Positions 54,573 through 63,685 are shown, counted from the first letter of the stretch. The stretch is DNA of 64,000 nt from Roseibium marinum (GCF_002906165.1 NZ_PPCN01000010.1:62001-126000); one strand, 5' to 3'. Program-made: numbers and translations. Notes: generated by a model from the letters alone, not told the origin.

Positions 54573-55031
54573 TCAAACGACCTCCCACCAGTCAACCGCG
54601 AAGGTGAATTCTTCGGTTTCGAGATCGGACGAGGCGGCATCCTGTTCGACCTTGCTCCATTTGGTCGGAAAGCAGTCGTGATAGATCCTGCGCTCGACCT
54701 CGCTGCCCGAGGCGTTGAGCTTGATCACCGCAATGGTGGTGCGCTCATCTGAAGCGGAGGAGGGACCTGTGGGGTTGAAGGTCTGCTTGAAGAGATCGCG
54801 GAACAGGACGTCTTCCGAGGACCCGTCGATGTATCGGGTCAGGACCAGCTCACCGGCTTTTGCCGGACCCGATACGACTTTCTTGATGAAAGGGTCGCCG
54901 CCGTTGACCATCTCGGCTGTCTGCACCTCCATTTCGGGCAGACCGGCCTTGTTGATCCTGGCCTGCTGGCCGTTCACCTCAACCAGGAACTTGGCAATCG
55001 GTGCGGGTTGTTCGTAGGGAACCGATGGCAT
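54573..55031 (-). CDS. Contractile tail tube protein (gp19-like)
   Basis: 152 residues with the T4 gp19/Pvc1 tube pattern: FLVEVNGQQARINKAGLPEMEVQTAEMVNGGD, KKVVSGPAKAGELVLTRY, then IAVIKLNASGSEVERRIYHDCFPTKWSKVEQDAASSDLETEEFTFAVDWWE. It stacks as hexamers to form the inner tube driven out by sheath contraction. Only one gp19-type tube gene is present, while many eCIS have two. It begins 24 bp after the larger sheath. Confidence 0.92.
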   Translation of the reverse strand: MPSVPYEQPAPIAKFLVEVNGQQARINKAGLPEMEVQTAEMVNGGDPFIKKVVSGPAKAGELVLTRYIDGSSEDVLFRDLFKQTFNPTGPSSASDERTTIAVIKLNASGSEVERRIYHDCFPTKWSKVEQDAASSDLETEEFTFAVDWWEVV

Positions 55032-55055
55032 GACTGTGTTCTCCTTGGACGGGCG

Positions 55056-57425
55056 TTACGATCTCTCTGCCGCGACGGTTTCGGCCGGGGACTGGGAAAT
55101 CTCGACAACTACGAATTCGGCGGAAGAGGGCGTGCGGAAGCGGACCTCGACTTCCAGCAAGCCGAACTGGGTCTGGGTCTCGGGGTTGTTGGTTTCGTCG
55201 CAGAGCACGACGAAGCCGTCTTCGCGGTCTTCGGTACCGAAGGCACCGCCACGCCACAGACCTGTCATGAAGGCTCCGACCGAGTCGCGAACCTGGGCGA
55301 AAAGGCGCGGGGTGATCGGCTCCTGCAGGAAGAGACGCAAGCCGCGGCCCAGGCTGACTTTGATGAGGTTGGTCAGCCGGCGCTGGGAAACCAGCCGCAG
55401 GGCAGGGTTGGTCGACAGGTTGCGTGCGGCATCGGCTATGATGCCCTGGCCGGGCAAGGCGCGGATTACCGAGACACCGCCACGAACCGCGGCATCGGTG
55501 TGTTCGATATCCGTCACCTGCGAACCGGGAACGAGGCCGGTGACCAGAATGGCCGCGCGGGCGCCGGCCGGTGACGTCCACACACCGCTGTTGCGGCCCA
55601 CACGTGCGAGCATGCCGCAATAGGCGCCCGCCAGCGGGATCGTGCGCAGCGGCTGCGCGCCGGTGGTATCGAGAGGATTGGCGACCTGTCCGTGCGGCCA
55701 GATGGCAACGCCGTAGGAGACGCTCGCACGAAGCGGAGCCGCGAAATCGATCATTGCCGTGAGATCGGCGTCCGCCGGGCCGGTAACGATGGCGATGGCC
55801 GTTCCCCTGGCCGCGCAATAAGCGATCGCGTCGGCGGCGGGTGCCGGATTGGTCGTGTCCGCCAACGCCAGCAGTTCGAAGTCGGTGGTGTCGAGCGCAT
55901 GCAGTCCGGTGCGGCTGGCCGCGTTCCCCGCATAATCCACATCGAGGGGTGCCGGGTCGCTGCCGGTGGTGGTCATCGCGCTGCGGGTGACCGCCGCGGG
56001 CAGATTGCGTCCGAGCCCCGAGCCCGAGGCGAGGTCCAGCAACCGGATACGGTCCGATCCCGCGAGCGCGTCGTTGACGACGTCCACCGCGTAGACTGTC
56101 GAAGCGGGCTCCATGCCAACGGAGGTGAAGCGTTCCAGTTCGACCCCGTTCTCGACAACGGCAATGTCGACCTCCGCCGTCGCGGCCCTGACGGAGCCAT
56201 GGGGCAGCGGGTTGCCGTTGGGAAGGGCGGGATTTATCCGGATCCAGGAATCCGCGTCGGACCGTTCGGCGATGGCCGTTTCGGCTGTCAGGCCCGTCTC
56301 CGGCACCTGGCCGGCAAGGTCAAGCGCGGGTAGCGGGTCGATGCCGCCGGCGGCGAGTGAGATTGTGGAGGAAGCTCCCAGGCTGTTGGACCACAGCATC
56401 AGTGCACCATCGGGTGCCAGGCCCGCGGTGAAGCCCCGGGACTGGCGGTTGATCTCGGCCACGACCTCGTCGGGCGTGGCATTGGTGAGGTCGGCGATGC
56501 GCCCGCCTTCGGCAAAGGTGACTGTCTCGGCAATGCCTCCATCCACCGTGACGCTGAAGGACGCCCCGTCGGCGATGGTTTCGGTTGCGGCGAGCGGTGT
56601 CGCGCCGGTAACACGGCCATGTGTGGAGATGCGTACGGCCTGGCCCGTGCCGAAGCCTGCGGAACCGCGGAGCGCTATGACGGTGGCGTCCTCCAGTCCT
56701 GCGTCGCTGTCGGCGGTAGTGCCGGTAAAGCCGAGCGTCGTGGCCGCATCTCCGGAAAGGGCGATACGCCGCGACGGGCCGGCGTTCCGGCCCGCAATCA
56801 TCACCCGTCCGCCCGGCGCGGCGAATGACAGCGCTTCACGCGCGTCCTGGCGGATAGCGGCGGCAACCTCCTCGGCGGTCGCCTGGGCGATGTTCTCGAA
56901 CGCGCCGGCCTGGAAGGTCACCGTCTGGGCCGCGCCGCCATCGATGCTGACGTCAAGGGTGTCGCCGTCGGTGAGCGGGAAAGGGGCGGCGTTGGCGCTG
57001 AGCACCTGAGGCGGTACCTCGGTACTGCCGAGGGGGTTGTCCACGACGGTGACCTGCAGCGTGTTGCCCGAGGCGCCGGGGCTGCGCAAACCGTGCCAGC
57101 CGGCCTCGACCCGCAGCGTCGGTGCGCCGGTCCGGTCGGTCAGCACCTGGCGTGCAACGCTGGCAGCGGGCCGTGTGACCCGCACGCAGGTGGCTTCGGA
57201 ACCGCCATTGTCAAAGAAACTGGCAACGACGGCGGCACCCAGTGTCGTGGTGTCGAGTCCGCCGAAGACCCTGGAGAATTCCGCGACTCCGTGCACCGTC
57301 ACCGGTGTGTGGGCGGGACCGCGGCGGGAGCGGATCAGGAAAGCTGTTTTGCCGGTCTCGCCCGGGGCGATGATGGGCCGCGCGCGACCTTCCACCTCAC
57401 GGACGTTTACGCCGATGACATTCAT
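55056..57425 (-). CDS. Contractile tail sheath protein, long form (789 aa)
   Basis: 789 residues. The N-terminal start (MNVIGVNVREVEGRARPIIAPGETGKTAFLIRSRRGP) and FGGLDTTTLGAAVVASFFDNGG, and the C-terminal domain (GVSVIRALPGQGIIADAARNLS; YINVRR-like RRLTNLIKVSLGRGLRLFLQEPIT; VRDSVGAFMTGLWRGGAFGTEDREDGF) are classic sheath. Between residues about 130 and 430 sit inserted beta-domains with a repeated motif (VTVDGG..ETVTFAEG; EVAAAIRQ/EVVAEINRQ). Usual eCIS sheaths have 350-500 residues, so the insert is large and likely decorates the sheath surface. Confidence 0.9.
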   Translation of the reverse strand: MNVIGVNVREVEGRARPIIAPGETGKTAFLIRSRRGPAHTPVTVHGVAEFSRVFGGLDTTTLGAAVVASFFDNGGSEATCVRVTRPAASVARQVLTDRTGAPTLRVEAGWHGLRSPGASGNTLQVTVVDNPLGSTEVPPQVLSANAAPFPLTDGDTLDVSIDGGAAQTVTFQAGAFENIAQATAEEVAAAIRQDAREALSFAAPGGRVMIAGRNAGPSRRIALSGDAATTLGFTGTTADSDAGLEDATVIALRGSAGFGTGQAVRISTHGRVTGATPLAATETIADGASFSVTVDGGIAETVTFAEGGRIADLTNATPDEVVAEINRQSRGFTAGLAPDGALMLWSNSLGASSTISLAAGGIDPLPALDLAGQVPETGLTAETAIAERSDADSWIRINPALPNGNPLPHGSVRAATAEVDIAVVENGVELERFTSVGMEPASTVYAVDVVNDALAGSDRIRLLDLASGSGLGRNLPAAVTRSAMTTTGSDPAPLDVDYAGNAASRTGLHALDTTDFELLALADTTNPAPAADAIAYCAARGTAIAIVTGPADADLTAMIDFAAPLRASVSYGVAIWPHGQVANPLDTTGAQPLRTIPLAGAYCGMLARVGRNSGVWTSPAGARAAILVTGLVPGSQVTDIEHTDAAVRGGVSVIRALPGQGIIADAARNLSTNPALRLVSQRRLTNLIKVSLGRGLRLFLQEPITPRLFAQVRDSVGAFMTGLWRGGAFGTEDREDGFVVLCDETNNPETQTQFGLLEVEVRFRTPSSAEFVVVEISQSPAETVAAERS

Positions 57426-57435
57426 CTGAACCTCC

Positions 57436-59268
57436 TCAGTTCTCGGTCAGCGACACACCGAGAGGCGTCACGCCCACCCGGAGGTTGATCTGCTCTGCGG
57501 GCCGGGCCGGATTGATCTCGACATCGATGTTCAGCTCTCCGCGAGCGATGCTGGCAGCGGTGTTGTTGTCGGAATCGGATTTCACCCGGTATGCGCGCTC
57601 GGCATCGTCAGTGGCGAAGGCTCCGCGTTGACGCAGTCCGTCGAGAAAACCGGAAACCGACGAGATGGCGCGGCGGCGCAGCCGTTCGTCATGCATCTCG
57701 TGTACGAACCCGCGCAGTCCGGTGCGCAGCGAGGCGACGACGAAGTTGAACAACAGCCGCACATTGACGAAATACCATCGCGCATCGGTGCTGGCGGTGC
57801 GGGAGGACGCAATGTGCAGGCCGAGCACATCGTCGCGTCTGGCCATGTTGGCGAGAGCCGTACGCACGACCCGGGTGTTCTGTGCATCCGTCAGATGGGC
57901 CGACAATTCGGTGATACCGCGCAACTGCGCTCCGGCGCCCGCCGGGGCCTTGAAGATGCTGCGGCGCAGCGCGACGTCGGCGAACACACCGGCGACCGGC
58001 AGGCAGAGCGGGATCATCCGGCGGCTGGCGGGGCCGGTGGCACGAGGATCCTCGACGGCGCCGAAGGGGCCGTAGAAGCCGGCGAAGCTCTTGGGCTGGT
58101 GGAACGCCGTGACATAGGATTCGACGGCGGCGACAAAGTCGGCCTCGGACTGGGTGTAGTCGGCCGGAGACTGCGGGCGGGGCGAGGCACCGCCGCGGTC
58201 GGGAAGGGACCCCAGGAACATGCAGTCGTTGCGGTTCTCGCAGTAGCCGATGGCGGCGGTGACGGCGGACTGCCGGCCGGGCGCGGAAAGGCTGTGCACA
58301 TCGGGCAGCGTCAGAAGCTGGACGGCCTCACGGTCGAAGGCGTGGAGCCCGCTGCGGGAGGCGGCGTCGCCGATATAGTCGCTCGCGGACGGGGCCGGTT
58401 CGGACCCGCCGGAGAACCCGGTTTCCGCGATGGCCGGCAAGGCTTCCTGCGTGGCTGCCGTCGTCGTGGCAGGACGGCGGTCGTCGGCAATCGCGTACCG
58501 CGAACCCGAAAGCGGGTCGTTGATCCGGGGCGGCGCATAGCCGGCAAGCGTCCGGGTCATGGAAAGGCCGCGCCAATCCTCCACCATCGCCGGCTGGGCG
58601 GCCTCGGAGGAGCGGTGGAAGAGACGCAGCCGGAATTCCGTGCTGATCACCGTGGTTCCCGCCGTGGTCAGCGGCTCGCTCAGCCCGTCTGTGAAAGTGA
58701 CCGTTCCCGTGGCCGGGTCGATGGAGACGATCTGCCTGTATTGCGTGACGGGTCCGCCGCCCGGGTCGTCGATGAAACGCAAGGTCTGGCCGACGCCCAG
58801 ACCCGCGACGCTGGCAAGGGTGACCGACGTGTCCGTGGCGGCGGCATCGGCTGCAAGCGCACCGGTGAAGGCGGGGTCGTCCGACACGATCACCGAGAGG
58901 CGGCGGCCCCACAGGCCGGGGTCTTCGACACCCCGGTCACCGGCCCGCAGACGCAGGGCGGGTGCGGCCTGTGCGTCATCCAGCATCACCGAGGCGGGCG
59001 TCGCTGCCGCGGCGACCACGCGGGCGGCAACGATCTCCCGTCCGCCGTTCCCGAAGCAGTGGACCATGGCGAGCGCGGAGACCGCGTCGGTGCGCACCGG
59101 GCCGAAGGCCGCCTCGATTTTCTCAGGTCCGGCAATCCGTACCGGGTGGTGAGGCCGGCCCCTGTCGAAAACGCCAAGAACGGCGATGACAGAGGTGGGC
59201 GCGGGCTGAACCGCAGCGCCGAGCGCGGGTGCCTGTTCGAAGACGTTGACGCCGACAATTGTGTTCAT
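57436..59268 (-). CDS. Contractile tail sheath protein, short form (610 aa)
   Basis: 610 residues, paralogous to the downstream gene. N-terminal MNTIVGVNVFEQAPALGAAVQPAPTSVIAVLGVFDRG and FGPVRTDAVSALAMVHCFGNGG, and C-terminal LRGITELSAHLTDAQNTRVVRTALANM, FNFVVASLRTGLRGFVHEMHD, FLDGLRQRGAFATDDAERAYRV and INLRVGVTPLG fit sheath subunits. It lacks the inserted repeats of the long form. The two sheaths may mix along the tube or one may form the collar next to the baseplate. Confidence 0.88.
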   Translation of the reverse strand: MNTIVGVNVFEQAPALGAAVQPAPTSVIAVLGVFDRGRPHHPVRIAGPEKIEAAFGPVRTDAVSALAMVHCFGNGGREIVAARVVAAAATPASVMLDDAQAAPALRLRAGDRGVEDPGLWGRRLSVIVSDDPAFTGALAADAAATDTSVTLASVAGLGVGQTLRFIDDPGGGPVTQYRQIVSIDPATGTVTFTDGLSEPLTTAGTTVISTEFRLRLFHRSSEAAQPAMVEDWRGLSMTRTLAGYAPPRINDPLSGSRYAIADDRRPATTTAATQEALPAIAETGFSGGSEPAPSASDYIGDAASRSGLHAFDREAVQLLTLPDVHSLSAPGRQSAVTAAIGYCENRNDCMFLGSLPDRGGASPRPQSPADYTQSEADFVAAVESYVTAFHQPKSFAGFYGPFGAVEDPRATGPASRRMIPLCLPVAGVFADVALRRSIFKAPAGAGAQLRGITELSAHLTDAQNTRVVRTALANMARRDDVLGLHIASSRTASTDARWYFVNVRLLFNFVVASLRTGLRGFVHEMHDERLRRRAISSVSGFLDGLRQRGAFATDDAERAYRVKSDSDNNTAASIARGELNIDVEINPARPAEQINLRVGVTPLGVSLTEN

Positions 59269-59298
59269 GATCCGTCTCCTTGGCGCATGGGCCTCTCC

Positions 59299-60531
59299 TT
59301 ACGCGATCCGCACCGCTTCGGCGGGCGCGCCCTCCGGCACGACGGCCGTATCGATGGTGTCAACGACGCGCGCATGGCGGCGCGAGCCGGCTTCTTGTTC
59401 GGCGCTTATGCGCAAGTGCAAGGTTTCCGGGTGCAGGGCCGTGCGCTGGCGCGGCAGGTCCGGGCGCAGAAACATTTCGAGCTGGTTCATCACACCGCCG
59501 ACGCGCAAGGGGCGGTCGAAGTTCAGTGCCTGGGAGAGCTGGTCGAGCAGGCGCAGACGCTGGGTGCGCAGCGGGGCTTCGCTTGTGAGCTGGTAGTCGA
59601 GCAGCCAGCCGCGCGGGTGCGGGCGCTCCGACACCGTCAATGCGCCGCCGGGACCTTGGCGAAAGCTGTCGGTCAACGTCACGTAATGGGTGCGTCTGCG
59701 GTCTTCGCGTGCATCGAGCAATGTCAGCCGGACGGCGGCAGGTTGCGGCGCGGCGCTGTTGTAAGGGTCGGTGTCGATGCGGATCAACCCGGTAACGCTC
59801 GCCGTGCCGACGGCCAGCGGCACCGCGAGCGCCGCACCGCCTCCGAGAGTCAGTGTCGCCGTTCCACCGGCGGCACTGACCGAGTCAAGCGTGGCCTGCT
59901 GAACCGACCCACCGCCATCGTCGATCTCGACAAGGCTGCCGGCGACCAGCCCGGGAATGTCGGCGATCTGTACCTGCGTCGCGCCTGCCGCCGCCGGGGA
60001 GGTGACAGGCAGCGCGGCGAGGTCGCCCAAGGCTGTGTTGGCGGCAATGCGGGCCGAAAGCGCGGTCTCCACGTCAAGTGTCATTTCGGGGCGCATGGCC
60101 AGAAGTTCACCCAGATCCGCCGTCACCGGAGCGGAGCCGAGGGGGCGGAAGAATAACCGGTCGACGGCGGCGCGGTTTTCCTGCATGCACCCGATGCGCA
60201 CCTGTTCCCACCTGCCGGGGCGCGCCACCGGCACACGCCACAGCCGCTCCGTGCCCGGAGCGTCTGTGGCGTCCGTGTAGCCGAAAAGCACAGGAAAGCC
60301 GGCGGTGGAAGTGCGCGGCACGCGGATCCAGAAACGCAACTCGGTCTCGAACGAAAGGTCCACCGGTGCGGGCGGTATGACAAAGACCTCGTCGCCCGCT
60401 GCCGGGACGGGAAAGCCGAAGCGTTGTGCGTCGGGGGCATCTTCGTGCGGGCCCGACAATCCGGTGCTTGCCGTCGCGCTTCCCGCGACGGACCAGGCAG
60501 CAGCAAAGTCGTGGAGCCGGACGATACTCAT
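59299..60531 (-). CDS. Probable tail-terminator (Pvc16/DUF4255-like) protein
   Basis: 410 residues. It lies directly before the sheath genes, where many eCIS loci place the DUF4255 tail-terminator. The C-terminal third fits that topology (THYVTLTDSFRQGPGG; RGWLLDYQLTSEAPLRTQRLRLLDQLSQALNFDRPL; RTALHPETLHLRISAEQEAG), while the N-terminal half is a beta-sandwich-like region (FWIRVPRTSTAGFPVLFGY; GRWEQVRIGCMQEN). The name is an inference from position and general pattern, and the N-terminal domain is unidentified. Confidence 0.5.
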   Translation of the reverse strand: MSIVRLHDFAAAWSVAGSATASTGLSGPHEDAPDAQRFGFPVPAAGDEVFVIPPAPVDLSFETELRFWIRVPRTSTAGFPVLFGYTDATDAPGTERLWRVPVARPGRWEQVRIGCMQENRAAVDRLFFRPLGSAPVTADLGELLAMRPEMTLDVETALSARIAANTALGDLAALPVTSPAAAGATQVQIADIPGLVAGSLVEIDDGGGSVQQATLDSVSAAGGTATLTLGGGAALAVPLAVGTASVTGLIRIDTDPYNSAAPQPAAVRLTLLDAREDRRRTHYVTLTDSFRQGPGGALTVSERPHPRGWLLDYQLTSEAPLRTQRLRLLDQLSQALNFDRPLRVGGVMNQLEMFLRPDLPRQRTALHPETLHLRISAEQEAGSRRHARVVDTIDTAVVPEGAPAEAVRIA

Positions 60532-60890
60532 GACGCGAGCACTTTCCTGCCGATCCGGCGCACGGTTTCGGGCAGGGATCCGGACGCGTCGAGTTTGACC
60601 GGCCGCGCGGTTGCGGAGACGGTCCAGGCAACCGCGGCACGGCCGTCATCGAGCAGTTCAATGCAGTTCTGCCCGAGCCGGGGTTTCAGATCGCCAATGT
60701 CGCGCGCACCGTCGGGGGATGAAGCAAAGATGATCACCGAGCAGTCATGCGCGCCGAGCGGTGCGTGGCCGTCCGATGCCGGGTCGCGTGGCAGAGTTTC
60801 GACGTCAAGATCCGGCTCATTGGCGAGCCTGCCGACGACGAGATCATGCAGCATCTGGTTTGATTTGGAGATGAAAACTCCGACCCGCAT
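60528..60890 (-). CDS. Receiver-like small protein heading the injection-system operon
   Basis: 120 residues with an alternating strand-helix pattern at the N-terminus (MRVGVFISKSNQMLHDLVVGRLANE; DCSVIIFASSPDGARDIGDLKP) reminiscent of a receiver domain or flavodoxin-like fold, but without a phosphoacceptor aspartate at the usual place. It is the first gene of the minus-strand block and overlaps the next by ATGA. It could be an assembly or regulatory factor; I cannot assign the family. Confidence 0.6.
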   Translation of the reverse strand: MRVGVFISKSNQMLHDLVVGRLANEPDLDVETLPRDPASDGHAPLGAHDCSVIIFASSPDGARDIGDLKPRLGQNCIELLDDGRAAVAWTVSATARPVKLDASGSLPETVRRIGRKVLAS

Positions 60891-61420
60891 TGCAGCCTCC
60901 TGCTTTCGGTGAAGGGTGGCGCGGGGAGGGGCTTGTGTAAATGAACCGGGGTATCCGAACCATGGGTCCCGGCTCGGGACAGTCCGGGTGGTTCAGGCCC
61001 GGGGGTCGCAGTATCCGGACCGTAGGGTTCAAACGTTAAGCGTTCAGGCTGGTTGTAGGGGGATGGTTTACGCTTGCCGGCACGTGGCCGTTATGTCGGG
61101 ACACGGGTCAGCAACTACCAGGGGAAGGATGAAGCACGATAAAGCGCTGTGGAAGGAACCCGGAATGCACAAACGAAAAGGTCCAAAGGATCTGCACCGG
61201 AAGGTTCATTCGGTGGGTGGATCTTTGTGCGCGTTGGAAATAAGGTCAAGACGGCATCGCCGGACGACCATTGCCCCTGGAGAAGGGGCGTGTCCGCAGA
61301 CGGGCTGTTTCTTGAAGGACAAGCCGACACTGTCGGGAAGAAATGACGTCCGCCCGGGAGGGGCCGGCATCCGATACACGTTGGAAGCGGGCCGCTGTCG
61401 GCTACGCTCCGGGAGCGGCC
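60891..61420. other. 530-bp intergenic region between injection-system block and LuxR gene
   Basis: No gene is supported here. An open frame from 60916 to 61509 overlaps the LuxR gene antisense and has no family features. The region should hold the promoter of the injection-system operon (near 60900-61000, minus strand). Loose inverted and repeated GC-rich words (GGTATCCG/CAGTATCCGG; GAACCATGGG with GTGGTTC) are present, but no clear operator. Confidence 0.5.
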
Positions 61421-62080
61421 TTACAATCTTCGTTGTTCGCTGCCGATGGCCTCGATCAGCCCCAGGGAACGAAGTTCCGCCACCGCCTTGCCACGGGACG
61501 GGACATTGAGCTTGCGCAGGATGTTGTGGACGTGGTTCTTGGCCGTGGCAAGTTCGATTGAAAGTTCGCGGGCGATTTCCTTGTTTGAATGCCCGGCATC
61601 GAGCAGACGGAGGATCTCGCCTTCGCGCGAGGTGAACTGGTCGGCGGAAACCTGTGCCGGTTTCCGGCTTTTGCCCGCCACGAGGCGCAAAAGGGCGGAG
61701 GCGACCCAGGGCGAACATTCGCACTCTCCGCGGCTGACCGAATGGAGCGCGTTGCCTATTTCAGACAGGTCGGCTTCACGCAGCACCAGACCGATCGCCC
61801 CGGCCTCGGCAAATGCCGCCACCTGCGCGGCATCTCTGCGCAGGCCGAAGACGAGGCAATGGATCGCCGTTTCGGAACAGGTTTCCCGGACCAGAGGAAT
61901 GGTTTCCTCGGTGGAGGCATCGGCGAGCATGACGCTGAAAGTATCTTCGCAGATCATCGCTTGAGCCTCGGCGGCGGAGGTCGCGATCGTAATGCGGGTG
62001 GAGCCGAATGAACCCGAAAGCTGTTCTGCGAGCAGCTTTGCAACAAGCACATTATCCGAGCAGATCAGAGCCGGCGTCAT
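61421..62080 (-). CDS. LuxR/NarL-type regulator with atypical receiver domain
   Basis: About 219 residues. Residues 1-125 have receiver topology with an aspartate at the phosphoacceptor position (SVMLADAS, residue 54) but an incomplete acidic pocket (SDN), and Arg where the conserved Lys is expected (GLVLREADL). Residues about 150-210 form a LuxR helix-turn-helix (FTSREGEILRLLDAGHSNKEIARELSIELATAKNHVHNILRKLNV). It reads away from a strong GGAGGAGGTC ribosome site. It is upstream of and parallel to the injection-system operon and has no histidine kinase neighbour, so it is a reasonable candidate controller. Confidence 0.87.
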   Translation of the reverse strand: MTPALICSDNVLVAKLLAEQLSGSFGSTRITIATSAAEAQAMICEDTFSVMLADASTEETIPLVRETCSETAIHCLVFGLRRDAAQVAAFAEAGAIGLVLREADLSEIGNALHSVSRGECECSPWVASALLRLVAGKSRKPAQVSADQFTSREGEILRLLDAGHSNKEIARELSIELATAKNHVHNILRKLNVPSRGKAVAELRSLGLIEAIGSEQRRL

Positions 62081-62283
62081 CTGTGTGACCTCCTCCTCGC
62101 TGATTTTGCTTCGGCTGCCAGTCCGGGCAGATATGTAAAATAAATGGGCAACCGGAAACACTGCCGGAAACCCGGCAAAAAAATGATCGCCCTCCAGCAC
62201 GTCTTACGCGAGCTTTCTAGAATTATGTTCAGGATAGGTTGAGGACGTGGGGCTGTCAAAGAGATGTTTGTAAAGCCGCCCGT

Positions 62284-62660
62284 ATGCCGATGAAGCAAAT
62301 CGATCGGGTGTTCACACTACCCGTTCTCCGGAAGCCGTCAGATCGCTGCCTGTCTGCGCCGGGAATGCATTATCGTCGGCCGTCCTCGAGTCAGGCGTTG
62401 AATGGCGAAGAAGGGGTTCGAAGCGGTTGATTTACAAGTGCCCCGGAACCAGTCAACCGCATCCCCATCACCCCTGCATCCCTATCTGCCAGGATAGAGT
62501 TTGGTTGACCGGCCCGATCAGGTTTGGTGTTCAGACATCACCTTCGTGCCGGTCAGGAGTGGCTTTCTGTATTTGGTGGCGATCTTGGACTGGGCCACGC
62601 GGAAGAATGTGAGGTGGAGGCTGTCAAATACGACGCATGCCGGCTTTGAAGCACAACCGG
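62284..62660 (+). pseudogene. Degraded IS3-family transposase fragment
   Basis: Pieces in different plus-strand frames resemble an IS3-family OrfB integrase: MKQIDRVFT near 62290, then PHPHHPCIPI (frame shifted) and DRPDQVWCSDITFVPVRSGFLYLVAILDWATRKNVRWRLSNT at about 62507-62632. This includes the first catalytic Asp of the DDE core. Frameshifts, stops and missing 3' half show that it is dead. No inverted ends were found; it lies in the 62081-62760 gap. Confidence 0.75.
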
Positions 62661-62760
62661 CAGCATCCGCATCGTCAAGTAAATCAATGATTTATGTCGC
62701 CAGGTGAACACCGGGAAATCAAAACCGGTCCAATATGCCGTTGGCAAACCCGGCATTTTT

Positions 62761-63651
62761 CTATTCCAGCGACAGGCTCTCACGTTCCTGAAGCAGCGCT
62801 TTTGCCATTTGCTCGACCAGTTTTGATTTTTTCTTGGGTGGAAACAAAAGCAGCGTTCTGAAGTGAATGGCCGGTTTGAGTGGTTTGAGAACAAGGCCGC
62901 GCTCCAGATATCCGGTTGCCGTTACCGGATCCACGATCCCGCATCCAAGTCTCGCAAGCACCAGGGCGCAGACCACGGAGGAATAGGCTGTTTCGACGAC
63001 AATTCGCGGAGCGGCGCCATGCATAGCAAAGGCTGTTTCGGCTTCTCTTCTGGTCGTGTCTTCCGGCGCGAGGGCCACGAACGGAAGTTCATGAAGATCG
63101 GCGGGTTCGACTTCGGCCTTGTGTTCCAGCGGATGTCCCGGATAGACGGCGAGGGCGGCCCGGATCGTTGCGTACGGGACTGCCTCGACACCGGTCGTAT
63201 CGATCTCGTCGGCCGCGATCGCGATATCAAGCTGATTGGCTGCGACCATATCGCGGATTGCCGATGACGCCCTGACATAGAGGGAAACGGCGACTTCGGG
63301 ATTGGTCTGGTGAAAACGTCCGATTGCGTTTGGCACGATATTCGTGCTGAAGGCCGACAGGCATGCAATGCGGATATCGCCGGACCCATAATCCCGGATA
63401 CGAGCAGCGGCGCTTCTCAGTTTGGCGAGCCCGGCGAAGGAAATCTGCACTTCCCGGAAAAATAAATGCCCTTCCGCCGACGGGATCATCCTGCCCTTTT
63501 CCCGGTCGAAAAGCTTGAACCCGATGGATCGCTCCAGCGTCATGATCGCTTTGCTGACGGCCGGTTGCGAGATGCCAAGAACCTCCGCCGCTCGGGACGT
63601 GGTCCCGTAGGTCATGACCGCCTGATAGGCCTCGATCTGCCGCACATCCAT
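62761..63651 (-). CDS. LysR-family transcriptional regulator
   Basis: About 296 residues. The N-terminal helix-turn-helix (QIEAYQAVMTYGTTSRAAEVLGISQPAVSKAIMTLERSIGFKLFDREKG) is followed by a periplasmic-binding-type effector domain (IRIACLSAFSTNIVPNAIGRFHQTNPEVAVSL; LDIAIAADEID). It is divergent from a MetC-type lyase gene, with a perfect dyad between them, so it likely controls that gene. ATG 63651 chosen; a TTG at 63660 is possible. Confidence 0.92.
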   Translation of the reverse strand: MDVRQIEAYQAVMTYGTTSRAAEVLGISQPAVSKAIMTLERSIGFKLFDREKGRMIPSAEGHLFFREVQISFAGLAKLRSAAARIRDYGSGDIRIACLSAFSTNIVPNAIGRFHQTNPEVAVSLYVRASSAIRDMVAANQLDIAIAADEIDTTGVEAVPYATIRAALAVYPGHPLEHKAEVEPADLHELPFVALAPEDTTRREAETAFAMHGAAPRIVVETAYSSVVCALVLARLGCGIVDPVTATGYLERGLVLKPLKPAIHFRTLLLFPPKKKSKLVEQMAKALLQERESLSLE

Positions 63652-63685
63652 GGAATTCAATCTATAACTATATGGAATAGAATTC

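Noticed and set aside
57628-60156. 842-codon open frame on the plus strand
   Set aside because: It is antisense to the sheath and terminator genes, is Arg/Gly/Asp-rich with no family features, and results from high GC. Similar antisense frames at 2997-4289, 22874-24130, 38864-40048 and 5095-6309 were dropped for the same reason.
37523-60890. Prophage or type VI secretion locus
   Set aside because: No capsid, terminase, portal, integrase or lysis genes, and no TssJ/L/M membrane complex. The CIS-tube, LysM, DUF6519-like and DUF6760-like genes favour an extracellular injection system or related tail-like device.
60916-61509. 197-codon plus-strand frame between the operon and LuxR gene
   Set aside because: Overlaps the LuxR gene antisense, low-complexity Arg/Gly-rich, no ribosome site.
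62700-62760. Intact IS3 element
   Set aside because: Only frameshifted pieces of the transposase remain and no terminal inverted repeats were found.
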